In this document: positions 33,701 to 44,639 of the stretch, piece by piece
How the letters are laid out: each line of letters begins with the position of its first letter
Numbering within the stretch: the first letter of the stretch is position 1
NCBI GenBank assembly: GCA_032158125.1
Contig: JASKOT010000014.1
Coordinates: forward strand, 372,001-436,000
Origin: Papiliotrema nemorosa
Lineage: Eukaryota > Basidiomycota > Tremellomycetes > Tremellales > Rhynchogastremaceae
Reading direction: 5' to 3'
DNA: 64,000 nt
Program-made: the position numbers and the translations under genes
The notes under the pieces: generated by a model
Databases searched by the model: none
Told to the model about the DNA's origin: nothing
The model's input: only the letters and a program-made list of their open reading frames with translations

Positions 33701-35065
33701 ATGACGGAAAGCACGCCGATAGAGCCGATCTCAACAGGTGAGTCTGCCCCGGAAACTCCTGCAATAGACGCATGGGCTGACCGTACAGATGCGCTGAATC
33801 TGTACCGTATAACACATCCCGACAAGGAAATCCGACCACTCATCACACGTCTACACAGATTATCCACCGCTTCATCCTCCAAGACTGCAGATGGGGATAT
33901 ACCGATGGAAGAGCCAGTGGAGTCGGACGAGAAAGGGGACGAGATGGAATTGGCAAAGTTGGATTTGTTGAAATGGCAAAGGAGCGTAGAGAGGATCATG
34001 GGGAGTGTGTTCAATCTCCAAACGCAGAAAATGTTCTATGAGGAAAAGGCAAAACAGACCGGTGAGCATCAGCATGCCTGACTATGGGTGTTTCCAAGGT
34101 GCCGGAGTGGACACTGATGATAGTTGCTCGAACGGAAGAATTGAGGATAGCACTGCAGAATGAAAAGTTGGTATTGGAACGGAAGTTGAGAGACAGAGAG
34201 GGAATGTTGAAGTGCGATGTGGTAGCTAGGAAGATTACTTCAAAGGGGAAGAGCAGGGCAGATCTCGACGAGTGAGTAGACGGACCACCCTTCACTCCCC
34301 GTTCTCATCGAACGCTGGGACACTAACTTTGTGGGTATGGCCGTGCTGACCCTCAGGCAAATAACCGAACTTGAAGAGAGTCTGGCCCATCATCAATCTA
34401 CCAACGAGGCGTATATTGCAGTTTCTCAATCTCGGTCCGACAAGTTCAAGGAGATTCTAAAGATGGTTGAAGAAGCGAGAAATATGAAGTTGCCAGATGT
34501 GAATGTCACGTCTGCAGAGATTGAGCCGGAGGCGATGGATGTGGATCCGAAGGAGGATACAAGTACGACGAAAACAGACGCGGAGAGGGATACAAGTGGC
34601 AACGGGGGCAGACTGAACGTGACGGCTTTACCGTTCCAACCTCAATCTTCTTCTTCATCTAGGACCACACCAGCCAACGGGTCACTATCTTCACCTGTCA
34701 GTCGGGCTGGTACACCTGGTCCCTCCGTTCCATCTCCCAACACGCAGGGATCATCTACCTCGGCAGCAGTGCAGGGTGCTGGGTCAGGGTCAATATCGGC
34801 AACAACACCTTCAGGTCGACATGCCTTACCGTCACGACCTTCACGCCAAGCAACCAGTACGTCCTCGACAAGCCGGACAAATGTGGCAACCGCGAGCCTA
34901 CCCTCTCGTCCGTCAAATCTGAGAAGCGTGACAACGCCCAAGTCGGGTCTCGGGGGAAGTCTGGAAGAAGGAGAAGTGGGAGGTGAAGAAGAGGGAGAGG
35001 TAAATGAGCGTAGTGCGAGTAAGAGGTCTGGCGAGAGTGGAAGTAGGTCCACAAGGCGGCAGTAG
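33701..35065 (+). CDS. THO complex subunit 7 (Tho7/THOC7-like)
   Basis: Part of the THO/TREX complex that couples transcription elongation to mRNA export in the nucleus. The N-terminal ~190 residues form the Thoc7 region: DALNLYRITHPDKEIRPLIT, RLHRLS, then a coiled coil with LLKWQRSVERIMGSVFNLQT, QKMFYEEKAKQTVARTEELR, LQNEKLVLERKLRDREGMLK. The second half is a disordered Ser/Thr/Pro-rich tail ending in an acidic and a basic patch (GSLEEGEVGGEEEGEVNERS, SKRSGESGSRSTRRQ). Introns: ~33738-33788, 34062-34123 and 34272-34356. The start at 33701 is the ATG nearest the conserved region; the frame is open upstream to 33503, but that part looks like leader. The long serine-rich tail is absent from small animal THOC7. 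Confidence 0.7.
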
Positions 35066-36026
35066 GTCCTGCTTGGTTTTATGTATCTCTACGGTGTGAT
35101 TCTTCCAGCTCGTTCCACTTAGATTGTCCGATACCTCTCGCAAAAACCGCAGTGGGGAAGCTCGAAGAAGGGTTCATAAATCAAAAAGCTTCCCTTTGCT
35201 GAAACAGCATCATGATGATCCCTGGATCCGGCAGAAATGTGGGAACAGAATTGACGCCCGGCTGATTCCTACGTGCAGTCGACTTCATTCAATGAGGATG
35301 TCACTCTGCCCTTAGGCCACGACCACATCATGAATTGCCCACGAAATGGCCAGAGAGCAAAATGTTGGCCACCTGGGCCACATCGACCGCCTCTTGACCG
35401 GTCGTGCGTTGGAACCACGGAAGGTCTCGCACTTGGCATCAACAGCTTGATAGAAGCTGGCAGCACAGCATATGATCAAGTCAAGGACCGTGAAAAGATT
35501 ATCCAACCAACGTCAGAGGAGGGAGGATGGTTGATATCTTTCGTCTCACTGTGAGGTCGAGGGGTTTGAAAGGTATTGTGGCGATGAAGAGGAGAGCGCC
35601 ATGGAGTGCCACATGCTATCAACGTGAAAGAGATATAGCATGTAGAGGGGAGACATGCATGTGGTTCACCATTCCTGCAGAGTGAACACTCTCGTCTCGC
35701 CACTCCATTGCGATTTGACCATAACGTTCCACGACAAAGTGTATCAGATCGCTCATAGGAGGGGATGGTGGAGGAAAACGTCGAAGTGTTTCGATCAAGG
35801 GATCCTCTGACGCAGATCCCCACGACAAGATAGAACATCAGAAGCCAGAAGGAGCGAGGCATTCCAAGCCGGAGGTGAGACGTCGCGATCTCATGTACAG
35901 TACGTGTAGTAGATATCGATTGCATACTACTGCAGTTATACTTTCAATCTTGCCATCTTAAGTGATCTTAGGACGTGAATATCACATATCATATCATCGC
36001 GCAATATGCCAGATCAAGATCAATAG
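35066..36026. other. Long region without a firm gene
   Basis: 961 bp between THO7 and the small acidic gene. It may hold 5' exons of the latter. The only candidate I see is the minus-strand ORF 35476-35862 with a signal-like N-terminus; a plus ORF at 35273-35554 has no support. No repeat, tRNA or mobile-element sign. Confidence 0.4.
35476..35862 (-). CDS. Candidate small secreted protein, weak
   Basis: An unbroken 128-codon frame starting MPRSFWLLMFYLVVGICVRG, which has the basic-hydrophobic pattern of a signal peptide. The rest is Cys/Ser/Thr/His-rich without a recognised domain. The overlapping frame also looks partly protein-like, so a frameshift or an unseen intron is possible. No homologue can be named. 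Confidence 0.2.
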   Translation of the reverse strand: MPRSFWLLMFYLVVGICVRGSLDRNTSTFSSTIPSYERSDTLCRGTLWSNRNGVARRECSLCRNGEPHACLPSTCYISFTLIACGTPWRSPLHRHNTFQTPRPHSETKDINHPPSSDVGWIIFSRSLT

Positions 36027-36311
36027 GACAGTGCCAATTCTTTCGATGCCGAGACAGAGGAGGAGCAATTCTATACCCCCCTACAGGAACCTCAGAGGGG
36101 CGATTCTACATCGTCCGAAGGCGAGTCTGCCATCCCTCCCGCTAGTCTCGATTCGGACACCCAGGGTAGTCAGGTAAGCTTGCTCCTACTCCTGCGTGAT
36201 GTGAGGTGTTGATCGTGCCAGCCCGGGTCTGGGTCGACTGACGGGTCGGGCCATCCGACTAGTGGCGAGTCCGGTTCTTCTTCGGATCAGGGGAAGTCTG
36301 CTTCCTCCTGA
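36027..36311 (+). CDS. Small acidic Ser/Gly-rich protein, 5' end unresolved
   Basis: Two exons joined by a 48-nt intron (36174-36221, GTAAGC...GTGCCAG). Exon A encodes an acidic stretch (DSANSFDAETEEEQFYTPLQ, then GDSTSSEGESAIPPASLDSD); exon B encodes PGSGSTDGSGHPTSGESGSS and ends SDQGKSASS at a TGA (36309-36311). The frame closes upstream at a TAG at 36024-36026 that is itself a possible splice acceptor, so the start codon lies in an upstream exon I cannot fix; one option is the ATG at ~35896 with a GTGTAG donor. The protein is low-complexity and unrecognised; it resembles in composition the small acidic gene at 14028-14465, which may be coincidence. Confidence 0.4.
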
Positions 36312-36555
36312 GAGCGATGAGCGTTTGGATAGGGAGAAAACGTTGGTGTGATGGCTTGGGAAGATTGCAGTAGGTATGCTGAGGCGACCAAGGTGTTTGT
36401 GTGTACAGGATGCAGCCCACAGAGCAGCTGCCGCAATTCATCATCTTGATGAATTTTATTCTTCTGTACCGCTGGTGACAGCCTGCAAAGGGGCCCGATG
36501 CCTTCAATTGGTCAATCTGTCATTTATTGCCATCTGCATACCACGACATCAGAGT

Positions 36556-37723
36556 CTACTCTACAACCATCGGTGAAGCCGCTGCTTCCGGCACTTTTCC
36601 ACTCTGTGCTGCCTTTTCCAAAGCCTTCCTCTCGCTCTCATGGTACTCGTACCATTTCTGCGAGACGTCGTAGTTGCCAATAAACTCCCAACCGTTTTCT
36701 CGGACGTGATAGAGATTACACGTGTTTCCAGAATAGGCATCTCGATGACCTGCAGCAATGATACTCCTTCGTCCGAGCTCCTGAGCTTCTTCATCCGAGA
36801 GATCGTAAGAGTATCCCTGGACGTTAGGACATCTATGGCATATGGGAGGAAGAATATAGACGCACCTGATCGAGAACACCGTAGGCAAAGGTGCTACCTG
36901 AACCGACGGAGAAGAGGTCTCCTTTTAACCTTTGACCATCCGAGTCGACGTAAAACAATGCTGGACCCGTCTTGTCCCATCCGCAAATCATCGTTCCCTA
37001 CCCTTAAGCTACCTGTGATAGTCTCCTTCCAGCTAAACTCACCATACTCAGTCCCATTCCCTTGTACTGGTACACAATATTGGATAGGATCTTGCTTGCC
37101 GCCGCGACCGAGATTCTCTCCTTGTTTCGGAGCTCATGCAGTCGACACTGCATGCCCAAATACGTCTCCCTGAAAGTCAGCTCCAGTCCACAAGGCAAAA
37201 GATGAGAACTTGAAGTGAGACTGACCAATATTGACAATCGGCAGCACCTCCAGCCATTGTACCCAATAAATAAGGGTTGATCTCAATAACCTTCTTGACC
37301 GTTCCACTTGCTAGCTCGTGAGCTGACACCCAAATCTTGAAAAAAATGGCAGCTTACCGACGTAGCTCCCTGCTGTTGCTCGTGAATCTACCGCGACGAT
37401 GATTCCACCTTTAAACTTGAACGCGAGAGTGGTAGTTCCGTGAGCCAACTTGATTCGACCCTGAGGGTTGGTAGAGAGAGTATCGGTTTGGTTGGCGAGG
37501 AATGCGGTAGGCTAGGAGTCAGCAAGGTGCACACGTCATGGAGGAGTGTTTTGAGGGTACGGGAACACGGGTGTTGAGAGTAACGTACATCGGCGACGGG
37601 GGGAAGAGCCATTCCATTGATGAACCCTTGTTTGTTCAGATTTCCCAACCCAGCAAAACCCTCCGCCGAGGCATCGTGAGGAAGCCTCGAAGGTCCTTGG
37701 AGTTGAGCTACCAGCGTGTCCAT
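36556..37723 (-). CDS. PSMB5: 20S proteasome subunit beta type-5
   Basis: Chymotrypsin-like catalytic subunit (yeast Pre2). A ~70-residue propeptide ([20 protein letters not shown] ... [11 protein letters not shown]) is cleaved before the nucleophile Thr in the [22 protein letters not shown] motif. Downstream are [40 protein letters not shown] (A/C-rich S1 pocket strand), [58 protein letters not shown] and [19 protein letters not shown] [20 protein letters not shown]. Catalytic Thr1, Asp17 (VDSRA) and Lys33 (GTVKK) are all present. Five introns. The start at 37723 fits the propeptide. It is 302 bp divergent from the SDHAF1-like gene. Confidence 0.96.
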
Positions 37724-38025
37724 TGTGAGATGAGTGTGAGGAGGGAGGTGAGTATATAGGTCTGAATGGATCAACTGAGACTGGTGGACGCTGACGACGT
37801 GACGGGGGTGGATCACGTGATAGGCGCACAAGATGTTTGATCCCGCTATTGCATCGAGAGCAGCTGCTTAGAAATCCCCCTCCCCGCATTACAAAAGTCC
37901 TGGCTGTTCATTTCAAACCGGTTTGTAATGACCCATTCGTCATACCTCCACTCGAAGATCCACTTGCAAGGAAGCGAAAGAATGAGAAGATCGAAGACGA
38001 CCACGACGTAGACGGTATCCACACC
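37724..38025. promoter_or_regulatory. Divergent region PSMB5 / SDHAF1-like
   Basis: 302 bp. The plus frame of the SDHAF1-like gene is open back to 37837, so part may be coding if an upstream ATG is used. No GGTGGCAAA-type proteasome element is visible. Confidence 0.35.
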
Positions 38026-38584
38026 ATGGTCAAATCTGGAATACAGCAGGAAGTGATCAACATGTACAGGAGGTGAGTCATCCCAATTTCACGACTCGTC
38101 GTAGAAGTCAAGCTGATAAATAGAGGAGTCAAGCTCGCCTACTCTCGACCAAAGGTGCGTCCCATCTTCACCCATGACTTGAGCGACTATGCTGAGGTAC
38201 AGGAATACAGACAAGAGTTCTTGTTGCATCTTCGATATGGCTTTCACCATCCCCCACTCGGGAGAAGAGACTACACTGCCATAGAACATCAGGTGAGCTC
38301 ACCCTGTCAATACGCAATCATGTTGGGCTGAGCTTTAGCTGAGAAAGATGGACCGCACGTTGGAGATGTTAGAGACGGGTAATGTGCAGAGATTACACGT
38401 TACGGATGCCATGATCGACTGGTGGGCTCAACAGACGCAGCATGCCGCACGACCCGGTCCTGCTTCGACATCTACAGCCCAAACGAGCGGGTCGAGTGGT
38501 GTGGAGGATGTGACGAAGAGAGGAGATTCCCAGGTCAGCGAGCACCAGTGGGGAGAGACTCTCCCCGGTCGTGGGGGGACATAA
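38026..38584 (+). CDS. LYR-motif protein, SDHAF1/Sdh6-like assembly factor
   Basis: Reads MVKSGIQQEVINMYRRGVKL, the start of an LYR-type helix (here MYR), then AYSRPK joined to VQEYRQEFLLHLRYGFHHPP, RRDYTAIEHQLRKMDRTLEM. This matches SDHAF1, in which an LYR helix is followed by an Rxx-F basic helix, a DY/DF-xx-IE-x-L-x-R segment and a final helix; SDHAF1 delivers iron-sulfur clusters to the succinate dehydrogenase Sdh2 subunit in the mitochondrial matrix. Introns: ~38072-38125 (split codon AG/A), 38156-38197 and ~38292-38339. The C-terminal ~60 residues (Ser/Thr/Gln-rich) are extra compared with the short animal protein. The ATG at 37837 is an in-frame alternative that would add 63 residues. 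The usual Leu of LYR is replaced by Met. Confidence 0.6.
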
Positions 38585-38673
38585 CATCTCCCTTCTCTAC
38601 ATCGCTCTCTCGTCGAGCTTGCCTCATCTTCTTGTTGTATCGTCAATGCATTATCATTCATGGCCCTACCCAT

Positions 38674-40051
38674 CTAAGCCATCTCGACATCCTCCCAATC
38701 CCCGCCATCTCCCTCTCCGAGTTGCCCTCCACCCTCCTCTTCATCCTCAATGGCAGGTTGAACCCCTCTCTCCTGCAGCTTCTGCAACAACTCCTGAACA
38801 TGCGCGCCAATTCCTTCGTCTGGGTAATCCTGGTCCGTAAACAGTTTACCACACTCGATCAACGCCCTCATCCCTTCCGCAAAGCATTCTCCGGCAGGAA
38901 TCGTATCTGGTCCATCTTCTTCTTCGTTTCCTGAACTCGGCTTGAGCAGTGTTGGGTCTTGCTCGATTGCCTCGGCTCGGAGATACCATGCCCATCCTTC
39001 CAAATAAGCCGATTCGACCTCTAGAGAATCTTCTTCACGCGCGGTAGTGATCAGAGACAACGCCTGTAGGTGCAGGGAATGCTCCAGTAGCAGTCGAATA
39101 AGCGTCAATCGGGATGGGAGAGGCGGCATCGTGCTGTCAACTTGAAGTCAGCACACGCATGCCGAGGCGAGATAGATGAGAGCAGTCAAGACCGCAACGA
39201 CAAGTGGCAAACTTACACGGCTCCTTCTCGTCAATCTCCTCGTACAGCTTCAGAGCGATTTCTTTAGCCTCGTCAAAGCGCTGCTGGCTCATCCGTATCG
39301 AGGCCAAAGATATCCTAACATCGATATCACCTGGTGATATACTCATCGCTCGACTGATCAAGGCGTCGCAGTTGCCCTCTGCAGCAGGTTCCATACTGCC
39401 ATGAGCACGTATCACATCATGCAGAAAAGGGTACACACCATAAATCCGACATCCAAATTTCAATCATAGCTACCAGCGCAGTCACAGCCATCTTTTTCAT
39501 TCCTTCTCCTTCCTCCGAAGCCCCAGCCATCTGACCATTGGTGAATTGAGTAGCGATCTCCTTCTCGAGCAGCGCGGCAGCGGTGGAGTAGTATCCCAGA
39601 GCTTCTTGTGGGTCTGGCGCACATTGAGCAAGGTAAAGATAAGGCGATGGGCTGGATGGCGATTCGGTAGTGTGCGGGGGGAACAAGTGTAAGAGATGCT
39701 GGCAATAAGCTTTGCAAGGCACAGGTAGTGGGTCGAGTGGAACGCACCTCTCGACCAGTCTCCGGATCTCCACCTTCCAACTCTGCTACACCCAACACCT
39801 CCCTCGCTTCTAGGTTATCCGGTTCGATGGATAGAGCTCTATTCAAGAATTTTATAGCCAGCTCAAAGTTCGATTGACCAAGCAGGATATGAGCCTTTTC
39901 TACATACGTCAGAAAGCACAATCAATGAGGTGGGGGACGGACCTATCAGGCTCGCTGCGTCCGGGGTGGTCGAAGGCCCAGCTTTATTGTCGGATTTCTG
40001 GCTGGCCCCTTTATTCACACTCCTCCTCCCTTTCTGCTTCGTTCTTGTCAT
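38674..40051 (-). CDS. ACL4: TPR protein Acl4, dedicated chaperone of ribosomal protein uL4
   Basis: In yeast Acl4 captures nascent Rpl4/uL4 and escorts it into pre-60S particles in the nucleus. The protein starts MTRTKQKGRRSVNKGASQKS (basic, nuclear-localisation type), then a TPR superhelix: IEKAHILLGQSNFELAIKFL, NRALSIEPDNLEAREVLGVA, PYLYLAQCAPDPQEALGYYS, CDALISRAMSISPGDIDVRI, SLASIRMSQQRFDEAKEIAL, LEHSLHLQALSLITTAREED, SAYLEGWAWYLRAEAI. It ends in a strongly acidic tail (EDEEEGGGQLGEGDGGDWED), as in the family. About five introns. The start at 40051 gives the basic N-terminus; stop at 38674. It heads a run of four minus-strand genes. Confidence 0.82.
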
Positions 40052-40320
40052 TGTGTAGAGTTGCTATGTGTTGTGAAGTATTGAAAAGCGGTTGCATGGT
40101 GCGAGACATTTCAAGATTTTGAAACGTCCACTTCGGATCCGACGACGCGTAGATCACGGCTCGAGTGGCTCAAGTGTGAGGTCGAAGGGAAGGACAGGGG
40201 CAATAGGAGCATGCATCCATCTGGAGGAAGCACACCTGACAAATTCTGCTCGGCGAAGCATGCTCCTGGACTAACCCCGTTTGGAGGTAGATATATACAT
40301 GATGGCACGGCAAATTCAGA

Positions 40321-41631
40321 CTATACCATATCGCTGCCGCTTGAAATCCTCCTCGCCAATCCTTGAGGTCTCCCACCTTGCTCGGTAGCTCTCTCGCCTC
40401 TTACTACCAAAGGCTCATCCACCTCTTCATCCGAATAATCACCCATCAAACCCCCATTCTCGAACGCCTCAGCCGCCAGCTCCCCCTCCATCGTCTCGTG
40501 TCCACCCTCCCGGTCCATCTTGCGCATCTGGTCCAGTGTCAATCGATAGATCCAGTATCCTGTACTAATGGAGATTGTGAATGATAATCCGATAGATAAG
40601 AGGTTGAGCCAGAACTGAACGGGATCATGAGGTGTGTCGTCGGTTAATGAGGTGAGTCGGGAACCTATGAACACGGGGATGATCAGTCGAGGCTGGAGGC
40701 ATCTGATGTAAGCTGATGGACCTACTCAGCTGGGCAACTTACAAAGTCGCAATCATGTATTGAGGTAGGGTGACACTTTCAACAGACTCGAATCAGCCCT
40801 TGCCACACCATGCTGAGGACCTCGCAACAAGGCAGAAGCACAGCTGAGTCATTCACTCACCGCGAATAGACCGTTGGATAATGCCCAAGGTAAGGGACAC
40901 CACCGGATCATAATCACCAGAGGCAACCCTTTCTCCTTCATTACCCTCCCAAACGCGTCCCATTTATCGTTCGAACGTTTCTTGATGAATGACAGAAAGT
41001 ACCTCCGGACTGAGATGAATGCGATGAGAGCGCCAAGAAGGGAAGATATGCTTGAGATGAGGAGACCAGGCCATAGGCCCCATGTAAAACCGATGAGCGA
41101 CATGGATCCTGAAAAGCCGATCAAGGGTGGGTGGGATGACAAGACTGGAATGAGCACGAGTCTAGCGAAAGTGGTAGTCTATCCGCGAGGGAGGGACACT
41201 GGGATGTAAGAGTAAGAAATGCACTCACCGACCATGAGTCCCAGTAGGAACATCCCACCTACTCCCATATCTCGAAGATGCATCCCGAAGCTGTGGAACC
41301 AGTGCCCGATTCGGGTGGGGGTGATGATGATGACCAAGGTGAGAGCGACAAAGTGCGCAGCCGTCACCCACCTATCCATAAGTGATCCCGCCTTTCCAGC
41401 AAGCAAGCGACTTTAGCACACACCATATCGTTTTCTGAGCATCATAAGCGCATGCGTGCAGAGTAAGAAGCTCTGACTCACCTTGGAGGTCGATGACAAG
41501 TTGCGATACCGCTGCGACACGGTCCTTGGCACTGTTCTCGCATACGCGACCATCCCCTTGGGCGTCAAGAGTGATCGATCAAGGGTCATACTGCTTCTCC
41601 TCTCGTCTGGTGATATCGCTAATCCTCTCAT
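40321..41631 (-). CDS. TVP38: Tvp38/DedA-family Golgi membrane protein
   Basis: A multi-pass protein of the late Golgi (SNARE-associated/VTT domain; the family includes lipid scramblases TMEM41B and VMP1). After a short basic N-terminus (MRGLAISPDERRSSMTLDRS) there are hydrophobic spans: WVTAAHFVALTLVIIITPTR, MGVGGMFLLGLMVG, then the VTT core with LSSHPPLIGFSGSMSLIGFT, WGLWPGLLISSISSLLGALI, AFISVRRYFLSFIKKRSN, GLPLVIMIRWCPLPWALSNG and a last span FWLNLLSIGLSFTISISTGY. The P-P-L-IG-F-S-GS-M...G..WG-WPG and IRWCPLPWALSNG motifs are typical of Tvp38. A cytosolic acidic tail ends at 40321. Five introns are readable. Confidence 0.85.
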
Positions 41632-41830
41632 TGGTGTGACTTGGGCTGTTAGTAGTCAGTAAGAACAGGTCGACCGTATGCTCGATGCGATGCGGCGACC
41701 ACAGTGTGGAGCTCCACATCGGCCGACAGCTGGGACACTGTCGATGAGCATCTTTGAAGGAACAAGGTATAGAGCGAGCACAGCCCAGATGCTTGTTTGC
41801 ATACGAACTTTTTCGGGCGTAGGTACCCAG

Positions 41831-43054
41831 CTACGCATACCAGTCCAAAAACAGCAAGGCGAAACTCGCCCCCAGCAAGAAGATCAACAAGAACAACCTC
41901 CCCTCTTTCCCCCTCTGTCTAGCCTTTTTCAACTGCTCTGTGGCTTTATCCATATCCCCTACGCTGCCCACTGCCTGATCATACAACTGTTCTGTCATTT
42001 CAGTCTGTTGAGCTAGATGTCTGACAAGTTCGGTCTGGAGGGCCGATATTTCCAAGAGGGACTTCTCGGCCGCAAGGACAGAGGTGAGTTGAGATTCCAT
42101 ATGTTCCACCAACGCATTATTCTCCAGCGCAAATTGTTGGACTTGCTCCGGGGAGAGTTGATCATCAATCGAAGGTTCGTTTTCAGGTATAATACCCTTG
42201 GGCGGATCTTTCGTCGTGGGTTTAGATAACCCAAAGAGGTTTTGGATCCCCCCTGGATCCTTGTCGAACTTCGTTGCTTCGCGTGCTGCTTGACTTCCCA
42301 GAGTCCGGGACCTCTCTTCTCTTCGTTTGTGTCGTTCTTCCTGCATATTCCCCATTGTGCCCCCGATCTTGGCCATGAGCTGGTTTAAAGTCCATAAGAC
42401 GCTGGATCGATGGGCGGTGACGAGTGATTCGGCTGTTGTAGAGGAGTCTTCCACAGGTGCAAGGGAGGGTAAGAAGCTGTACAGGGTGGATATCGTCGGT
42501 GTGGCTGCTTGTTTCTGGCGCACTGAAGTTAAGTGGCTGCAAGGTAGGAGGAGGGGGAGTCGGAGAATGGTAGACTCACACTTTTCCTGATCCTCCAGCG
42601 CCATGACTCGTTCCCTACATCTCCGCAGGATGACCTTGCCCCTCAGATCAATCTCATCCCGCTCGCGATCACTTAGATGTTTGCTATCTCTCCATTCGTC
42701 CAAGCTCTGTATATCGCCTGAAGAATCACCATTTGTCGTTGCCCGTTGAGCGCGTCGAATGGGGCCGGTGGATGTGGACAGATATGCTTTGCGGATGTTC
42801 TGCAGAAGTGTCGCTAGAGAGTCAAGATGAGCGTGCTACATGATTAGCCCGAGTCTTTATTTAGCAAAGAAGTGACCGACTATCCTGTATGCCTCTTTGA
42901 GGAACTCCTCCTGGGTCTCCTTTCCTTTCCCCTTGTCTGACCGTGGATGAGGTGATTTGGAGCGATACGGCGATTTTGATCTTGACGGAGGTGATAACGA
43001 TTGAGCGGAAGAGAGTGCAGTCCTGAATAGTGGGGTGATATCCTGCGCTGCCAT
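41831..43054 (-). CDS. UFE1: Syntaxin-18-like ER t-SNARE Ufe1
   Basis: Qa-SNARE of the ER that receives retrograde Golgi vesicles and supports ER membrane fusion. It begins MAAQDITPLFRTALSSAQSL, the usual Ufe1/syntaxin-18 start, followed by FLKEAYRI and a helical N-terminal domain (LATLLQNIRKAYLSTSTGPI, RRAQRATT; DRERDEIDLRGKVILRRCRE). The SNARE motif is near the end: HMESQLTSVLAAEKSLLEIS, ALQTELVRHLAQQTEMTEQL, with the Q of the zero layer in ALQTEL, then YDQAVGSVGDMDKATEQL. A single C-terminal anchor (GRLFLLIFLLGASFALLFLD) ends the protein, leaving only WYA in the lumen; this fits a tail-anchored protein. Three introns. Start at 43054, stop at 41831. Confidence 0.85.
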
Positions 43055-43321
43055 GGTGAGTAACAAGGAGGTGCCTACAGGTGATAGCAGGTGAATGTGT
43101 TCGAACAGTGAAGTGACGTTGAAGAAGGGTGAACATGACCGAACATCCTCTCGGTGATGGTAATCCCACCACAACCTTTGCACCATGGCCATGGACCGCG
43201 CGATACATCTATCTTCAAAAAGGCTGAGGTATAACACAAGGATGACGATCGACTGTACAACAACAACATGCTCGTGGAAGGAGCTGACAGGTCAAGGGTC
43301 GGGATACCGACCACTCCTTGC

Positions 43322-44444
43322 CTAATCACCCCTCGCCCTCCTGCCTCTACCCGTGGACCCCTGTATCCTGGCCCAGTCACTCTCAATCTCAAGCTGACTC
43401 GCACTTTCCATCCTCTTCAATTCTGCCAAACTCTTTCCGAGCACCCATTGCCCCGTAGCTCCCGCTCCTCTGGTCCCCTTTGGTACCGCTGGTGCCTGCT
43501 GTCCTGATGCAATAGCCAATGCAGTGAGCGTTCCTGGAGCAGCAGGGGTCTCCTTGTGATCCCCATTCACGTCGTTCTTCCCCCTTGGACCTCTTTTACC
43601 AGCTTGCGGGTTGGCGACTGTGGCTGCGGGTACGATTGCCAAACTGGTCGAGTGGGGAGTGAGTATATCGTCGGTTGAAATTTGCGTGAGAGCGGGAGCA
43701 AGCAACGAGTGATAAAGTATATCGTTTGATTTTGTCCCTGGTGGAGATTCATCTTTGACCGGGGGAAGGTATCCGTTCGACCCGACTGCTCCGGGCGTTT
43801 CGTCTCGGGAAGAAGGCGAACCGACGCGTGATCGGAAGGGCATGCGCCGAGTGGGTCGAGGTCGAATCTGAGCATCGAGCAGAGCTTCAGTGACCACCTC
43901 TCCGCCTTCCTTCTCCTCTCGAAGCTTTCTCCTCCTATCCTCCAAAGCGCCAAGGAGTCGTTGTCTGACTTGATCCCTTGCATCCCAATACTGCCCCTCG
44001 ATGGATTCTCGCTCACTCTCATACATCCTCTTTGCCTGTGCCACCCTGATTGTCAGCTAGCGCAATAAATATTGTAGGATACCTCACTTGTATTGATACT
44101 CCACCTCGGCAGCTTCCAACAATGCATCACGCTCGATGGTCGATGGATACAATCGTAAGAGGTATCGCGCCGATGTGGGTGGTTGCGAGTTTACCGCTTT
44201 GTTTTCATTATGATACTCCTTGTACAGGGCCGAAAACTTCCTACACATTGTCAGTCTCTGTACTGACACTAGATGAGATGACCACTCACTCGTCTCGGGA
44301 CTTCCATGATTCCTCGTGCAACGTCTCAATCTTGTTGACCGTTTCTCGCCTTTTCCTGTCCCGTTTACTCTCAGACGGCTGCGCCGGAATCGTATTGGCC
44401 GTAACGGGTATACCGTTCATATATCTCGACGAATAATACGACAT
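43322..44444 (-). CDS. Sds3-like subunit of the Rpd3L histone deacetylase complex
   Basis: Sds3/BRMS1 family proteins hold together the large Rpd3/Sin3 histone deacetylase complex and are needed for repression. The first ~110 residues carry the family core, a long coiled coil: KRDRKRRETVNKIETLHEES, WKSRDEKFSALYKEYHNENK, YLLRLYPSTIERDALLEAAE, VEYQYKVAQAKRMYESERES, IEGQYWDARDQVRQRLLGAL. The rest is disordered and Pro/Ser-rich, ending in a helical region (WVLGKSLAELKRMESASQLE) that may contact Sin3. Two introns (near 44045-44090 and 44239-44290). The start at 44444 gives MSYYSSRYMNGIPV. Dep1 or a BRMS1-like paralogue is the alternative name. It is divergent from SFT2 (195 bp). Confidence 0.75.
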
Positions 44445-44639
44445 GGCGATCAACTGTGCAGTGCTCGAGTAGGGATCAGCTACAACGTCAATAGCCCGGA
44501 AGAGAGGGAGAGGGGAAGGAATTGCATGACGTGTCACCCTCTTCTCGATTGATAAGCGGACATGCCCGCTTTGGCCCCGCATTCCGCAACAACACATCAT
44601 CAGCTTCAGCTATGCTCACAAGTCCAGCACATACATATC

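Noticed and set aside
34642..35052. 136-codon minus-strand ORF
   Set aside because: It is the complement of the Ser/Thr-rich THO7 tail, whose codon composition leaves the opposite strand open.
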